This document shows positions 5,489-8,584 of a stretch of DNA of 8,584 nt, piece by piece (positions within the stretch are counted from its first letter, which is position 1; each line of letters opens with the position of its first letter). The notes under the pieces were generated by a model. That model ran no database searches, was not told the origin of the DNA, and saw nothing but the letters and a program-made list of their open reading frames with translations. Source of the stretch: an uncultured Eubacteriales bacterium. Lineage in GTDB: Bacteria; Bacillota; Clostridia; Oscillospirales; Oscillospiraceae. The stretch lies in contig UQWH01000073.1 of the NCBI GenBank assembly GCA_900544705.1, positions 1 to 8,584 of the forward strand. Reading direction: 5' to 3'. The position numbers and the translations under genes are program-made.

Positions 5489-8400
5489 ATGCGCTTTTCG
5501 CCGGAACGCCTCAGAAATAACGTCCCCGCAGGGCTGACGCCTGAACGGTTTTGCGCACTGTTTGCCGGGACGGAATTTGACCGCGCCCGCCTCCTGACGC
5601 AGGCGGCGCAGTGCCTTGCGCCGGAACTGTCGGACTGCACCCCGGCGCCGGAGGAAGGCTGGCTGCGGGCGGCCTATACCTACCTGACGAACGGCCTGTT
5701 TGCCGACCCGGAATACCATGCGCCCGCGGCGGAAACGCAGCGGGGGATCGCGCTGCTGATCGCCGTTCTGGAGGCGCTGCTTGCCTGCGAGGACGCGCCT
5801 TTTGACCCGCTGACCGATCTTCTGCCCATAGATCCGGCGCTGGATACGCACATTCCGGAGGAGTATGCGCGCTTCTGCCTCGCGGCGGAGGACAGCCATT
5901 TTCTTCTGACGCTGCGCCTGAGCCGGGAACTGATGCCCTTCGATGCGGCTTCGCATACCATCGGCGTGCGCAATGTTGCCGTCCGCACGGCCTTGGCGGC
6001 GCACGAGGCGGGACTGCCTGTGGATGTGCCGCTGGTCGCGGCGGCGTCCCTGTCGCACGACATCGGCAAATTTGCCTGCCGCGGCGCGGATGCCGCGCGG
6101 ATCCCCTATTTGCACTATTACTATACCTGGCAGTGGCTTGTCGACCGCGGTCTGGAGACCATCGCGCATATCGCGGCGAACCACTCGACATGGGATCTGG
6201 AATTTGAAAATCTGACGATCGAATCGCTGCTGCTGATCTACGCGGATTTCCGCGTCCGCGGCAGCCGGGAAAACGGCCGGGAGAAGATGCGCATCTGCAC
6301 CCTGGAGGAGGCTTACGGCATTATCCTCTCCAAGCTCGCGGACGTGACGCCGGAAAAGCGCCGCCGCTACCAGATGGTCTACAGCAAGCTGCGCGATTTT
6401 GAGCTGTTTCTGCGCGGCCGCGGCGTGCGGGACGACGGCAGCACGGAAAAGTCGGCCGCCCGCGACGCGGCGCTGCTTTCGCAGGAGGACGTGCTGGGCG
6501 CGCTGCGCGATCTGACTTTTGCCAATAACATCCGCCTGATGAACGCCATCAGCACGGATGCCTCCTTTGACCTGCTGCTGGAGCAGGCGCGCGGGGAGAA
6601 GAATACCCAGCGCATCCGCACCTATCTGCGCCTGTTCGATGAGTACAATACCTATATGTCACGCGGCAACAAGCAGAAGCTGCTGGGCTTTTTGTATGAG
6701 CTTCTGATGTACCCGGAGGGCGATGTGCGCCGCATCGCGGGGCATATCATGGGCCAGATTCTGGCCAACAGCGGTCCGCGCTACCGCAAAATGCTGCCCT
6801 CCGCCGCGCCGAAGTCGGCCATGGCGCCGACGATGCTGGCGCTGCTGGACGAATCTGTCGCGCTCTGGGACAGCTATGTGATGCAGTGCCTGCACCCGGA
6901 TCATAAGATCGCGCACAAGCACGCGCTGCGCATTTCCAATTCGCTCAAGGCGATCTGCGAATCGCTCTTTGCAAGCTGCGAGCCGCAACTCGCGCCGGAG
7001 CTGGCACAGCCGCTGTTTGCACATTTTGACGGCCTGCCGGAAACGGACTGCTTTGTTCTCTTTGACGCGATGTGCCATGTGCCGCCGTCCGCGGTGTCGA
7101 AGGAGCTGTTTGCCGCCGCGGAGCCTCCGCTCCTGCGGATGCTGCGCAGCGGGGTGGATCGCTGGCAGATCAACGCCCTGCGCTGCATCCACCATCTGCG
7201 CAGCTGCGCAGACGGGGACTTCCTGCGGAAGGCGGCGCAGCCCCGCGGGGAGGAGACCCCGGCGGTCACGTATCTGCGCGAAAAACTGTTCGGCGATCTG
7301 CCGTCCATGCAGCCGGACGTGTCGCTTCTCTATTTGAGCAATCTGAAAAACGCGGTGCACTGGATCGTGAAAATTGAGCAGATCGACATGCTCTGCGACG
7401 ATGTGCGGCAGCACAGCGAGAACGCCTTTCATACCGCGATGCACCTTTCCAACCTCCTGTCCGTCAGCGAGCACCTGCCGGTGCGTGAGCACGCGGGCGA
7501 GGCGCTTCTGACCGTTGCGGACTATCTGACGGTCGATCAGCGTAACGAGATTGCGGTCGATCTCCTGCGTGAGCTGGAAAACGGGCAGGAGCAGATCGCA
7601 CGCTTCATCCCGCCCTACCTCGGCAGGCTTGTGTGCAGCCTGCCGGAGAAGGAGATCATGGAGGCGGTCGATTATCTGGAGGCGCTGCTGCGCTCCGGCA
7701 CCGTCCGCCCCGCAGGCCCGGCGCTTTCCGCGCTCGGCAGCCTGATCGCCTCACTGCCGGAGGGCTCGCGGGAATTGACCGACCGCTGTCTTGGGCTGCT
7801 TCTGGTCGGCGTGGCGCATTACCACGCGCCCATTCACCAGAGCGCGCTGTGCGTGCTGTGCCACGACCTGATCGCCAATGAGGCGCTGCCGCTGCGCCTG
7901 CGCAGCTACTGCTTCACACGCATCCACAAAAAACTCCTGACGCTCCTTTCCGAGCCGGAGCCGGGGCAGCTCAGCTTCTTCAACCGTGCCGCCATGCTGA
8001 ATCATCTCTACCGCTTTATGGTACACTACACGGTAGAGCAGGGAGCGTTCCAATTTGAAGCGCCGAAGCCTGTGGCCTTTTTCCCCGGCACCTTCGACCC
8101 CTTCTCCGCCGGGCATAAGGCCATCGTCGAAGAAATTCGCGCCCGCGGCTTCGAGGTCTACCTCGCGGTGGACGAATTCTCGTGGAGCAAGCGGACTCTG
8201 GCCAAGCTCCTGCGCCGCAGGATCGTGCGGATGTCCGTGGCCGACCAGTGGGACACCTATCTCTTCCCGGACGATATTCCCATCAATATCGCCATGCCGG
8301 AGGACCTCCGGGCGCTGCGCGCCTGTTTCCCCGGCCGTCAGGTGCGTATCGTCGCGGGCAGCGACGTTATCCGCCATGCCTCCGCCTACCGCAGCGAAGC

Positions 8401-8584
8401 GCCGGACGGCGCGGCGGCCTTTGACCATATCATCGTCCGGCGTCCTGCCGAGGAGGAGACCGGACTGCCGCCCGTCACCTCCATCCTGCGCGGCAGCGTG
8501 GTCGAATTCTCCCTGCCGGAGCAGATGGAGGACATCAGCTCGACGCGCATCCGCGACGCCATCGACAAGAATCTGGATATTTCC
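5489..8584 (+). CDS. Large fusion protein: HD domain, HEAT-like helical region, NadD-like nucleotidyltransferase domain (first 1032 residues, partial)
   Basis: The frame is open from the ATG at 5489 (AGGAG at 5476-5480, eight bases upstream) to the right edge. Residues about 150-300 form an HD domain with all the metal ligands: His156 (SHTIGV), His190-Asp191 (SHDIGK), His232 (ANHS) and Asp253 (YADF). This suggests a metal-dependent phosphohydrolase. Residues about 300-850 look mostly helical, with HEAT-like segments such as YPEGDVRRIAGHIMGQILAN (408-427) and VREHAGEALLTVADYL (665-680). From about 862 a Rossmann-type nucleotidyltransferase domain begins: PGTFDPFSAGH (866-876, Ser where NadD has His), AGSDVI (956-961) and ISSTRIR (1016-1022). 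NadD makes nicotinate adenine dinucleotide from NaMN and ATP, but activity here is unproven. I infer a cytoplasmic protein because no membrane segment or signal peptide is evident. Its full length lies off the window. It could be a nucleotide-sensing or NAD-metabolism enzyme rather than the housekeeping NadD. Confidence 0.85.
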   Translation, partial: MRFSPERLRNNVPAGLTPERFCALFAGTEFDRARLLTQAAQCLAPELSDCTPAPEEGWLRAAYTYLTNGLFADPEYHAPAAETQRGIALLIAVLEALLACEDAPFDPLTDLLPIDPALDTHIPEEYARFCLAAEDSHFLLTLRLSRELMPFDAASHTIGVRNVAVRTALAAHEAGLPVDVPLVAAASLSHDIGKFACRGADAARIPYLHYYYTWQWLVDRGLETIAHIAANHSTWDLEFENLTIESLLLIYADFRVRGSRENGREKMRICTLEEAYGIILSKLADVTPEKRRRYQMVYSKLRDFELFLRGRGVRDDGSTEKSAARDAALLSQEDVLGALRDLTFANNIRLMNAISTDASFDLLLEQARGEKNTQRIRTYLRLFDEYNTYMSRGNKQKLLGFLYELLMYPEGDVRRIAGHIMGQILANSGPRYRKMLPSAAPKSAMAPTMLALLDESVALWDSYVMQCLHPDHKIAHKHALRISNSLKAICESLFASCEPQLAPELAQPLFAHFDGLPETDCFVLFDAMCHVPPSAVSKELFAAAEPPLLRMLRSGVDRWQINALRCIHHLRSCADGDFLRKAAQPRGEETPAVTYLREKLFGDLPSMQPDVSLLYLSNLKNAVHWIVKIEQIDMLCDDVRQHSENAFHTAMHLSNLLSVSEHLPVREHAGEALLTVADYLTVDQRNEIAVDLLRELENGQEQIARFIPPYLGRLVCSLPEKEIMEAVDYLEALLRSGTVRPAGPALSALGSLIASLPEGSRELTDRCLGLLLVGVAHYHAPIHQSALCVLCHDLIANEALPLRLRSYCFTRIHKKLLTLLSEPEPGQLSFFNRAAMLNHLYRFMVHYTVEQGAFQFEAPKPVAFFPGTFDPFSAGHKAIVEEIRARGFEVYLAVDEFSWSKRTLAKLLRRRIVRMSVADQWDTYLFPDDIPINIAMPEDLRALRACFPGRQVRIVAGSDVIRHASAYRSEAPDGAAAFDHIIVRRPAEEETGLPPVTSILRGSVVEFSLPEQMEDISSTRIRDAIDKNLDIS

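Noticed and set aside
6659..7492. 277-codon minus-strand open frame, with another at 7751-8428
   Set aside because: Both are antisense to the large fusion gene, which is continuous and carries HD and NadD motifs on either side; neither has a convincing start or known motif.

Overview
The window looks like chromosomal DNA from a GC-rich anaerobic Firmicute, probably a gut-type Clostridia member (Oscillospiraceae/Ruminococcaceae-like). The reasons are an oxygen-independent class III ribonucleotide reductase, strong AGGAGG-type ribosome binding sites, AT-rich sigma-A promoters set in GC-rich DNA, and a YfhO-type membrane protein. The lineage is inferred from gene content and style, not from a marker gene. 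There is no tRNA, rRNA, CRISPR array, transposase or phage gene. Almost every base is coding; the only gaps are about 207 bp (1227-1433) and 98 bp (5391-5488).

Layout. (1) Positions 1-1226, minus strand: the N-terminal 408 residues of NrdD, the anaerobic ribonucleoside-triphosphate reductase, running off the left edge. (2) Positions 1227-1433: a divergent intergenic region. It holds a near-consensus nrdD promoter, two tandem NrdR-box-like operators whose starts are 32 bp apart, and a separate plus-strand promoter. (3) Positions 1434-5390, plus strand: a tightly packed unit of three genes. These are a PdxY-type pyridoxal/pyridoxamine kinase, a 926-residue YfhO-family polytopic membrane protein (ATGA overlap with the kinase), and a 118-residue small membrane protein (8-bp overlap). 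(4) Positions 5391-5488: a long near-perfect hairpin whose 3' arm overlaps the possible -35 element of the next promoter. (5) Positions 5489-8584, plus strand: the first 1032 residues of a very large protein, still open at the right edge. It joins an N-terminal HD phosphohydrolase-type domain, a long helical region with HEAT-like segments, and a NadD-like nucleotidyltransferase domain.

How the parts may work together. NrdD makes dNTPs without oxygen and is probably repressed by NrdR when dATP is high. The kinase regenerates pyridoxal phosphate. YfhO proteins are implicated in glycosylating cell-envelope polymers, and nothing visible links this one mechanistically to the kinase apart from co-transcription. 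The last gene is the most unusual item: it puts an HD domain and an NMN-adenylyltransferase-like fold in one chain. This recalls the frequent nadD-yqeK neighbourhood of Firmicutes, but with reversed order, a large helical spacer, and SxGH in place of the usual (H/T)xGH catalytic motif. Its function cannot be read from sequence alone.
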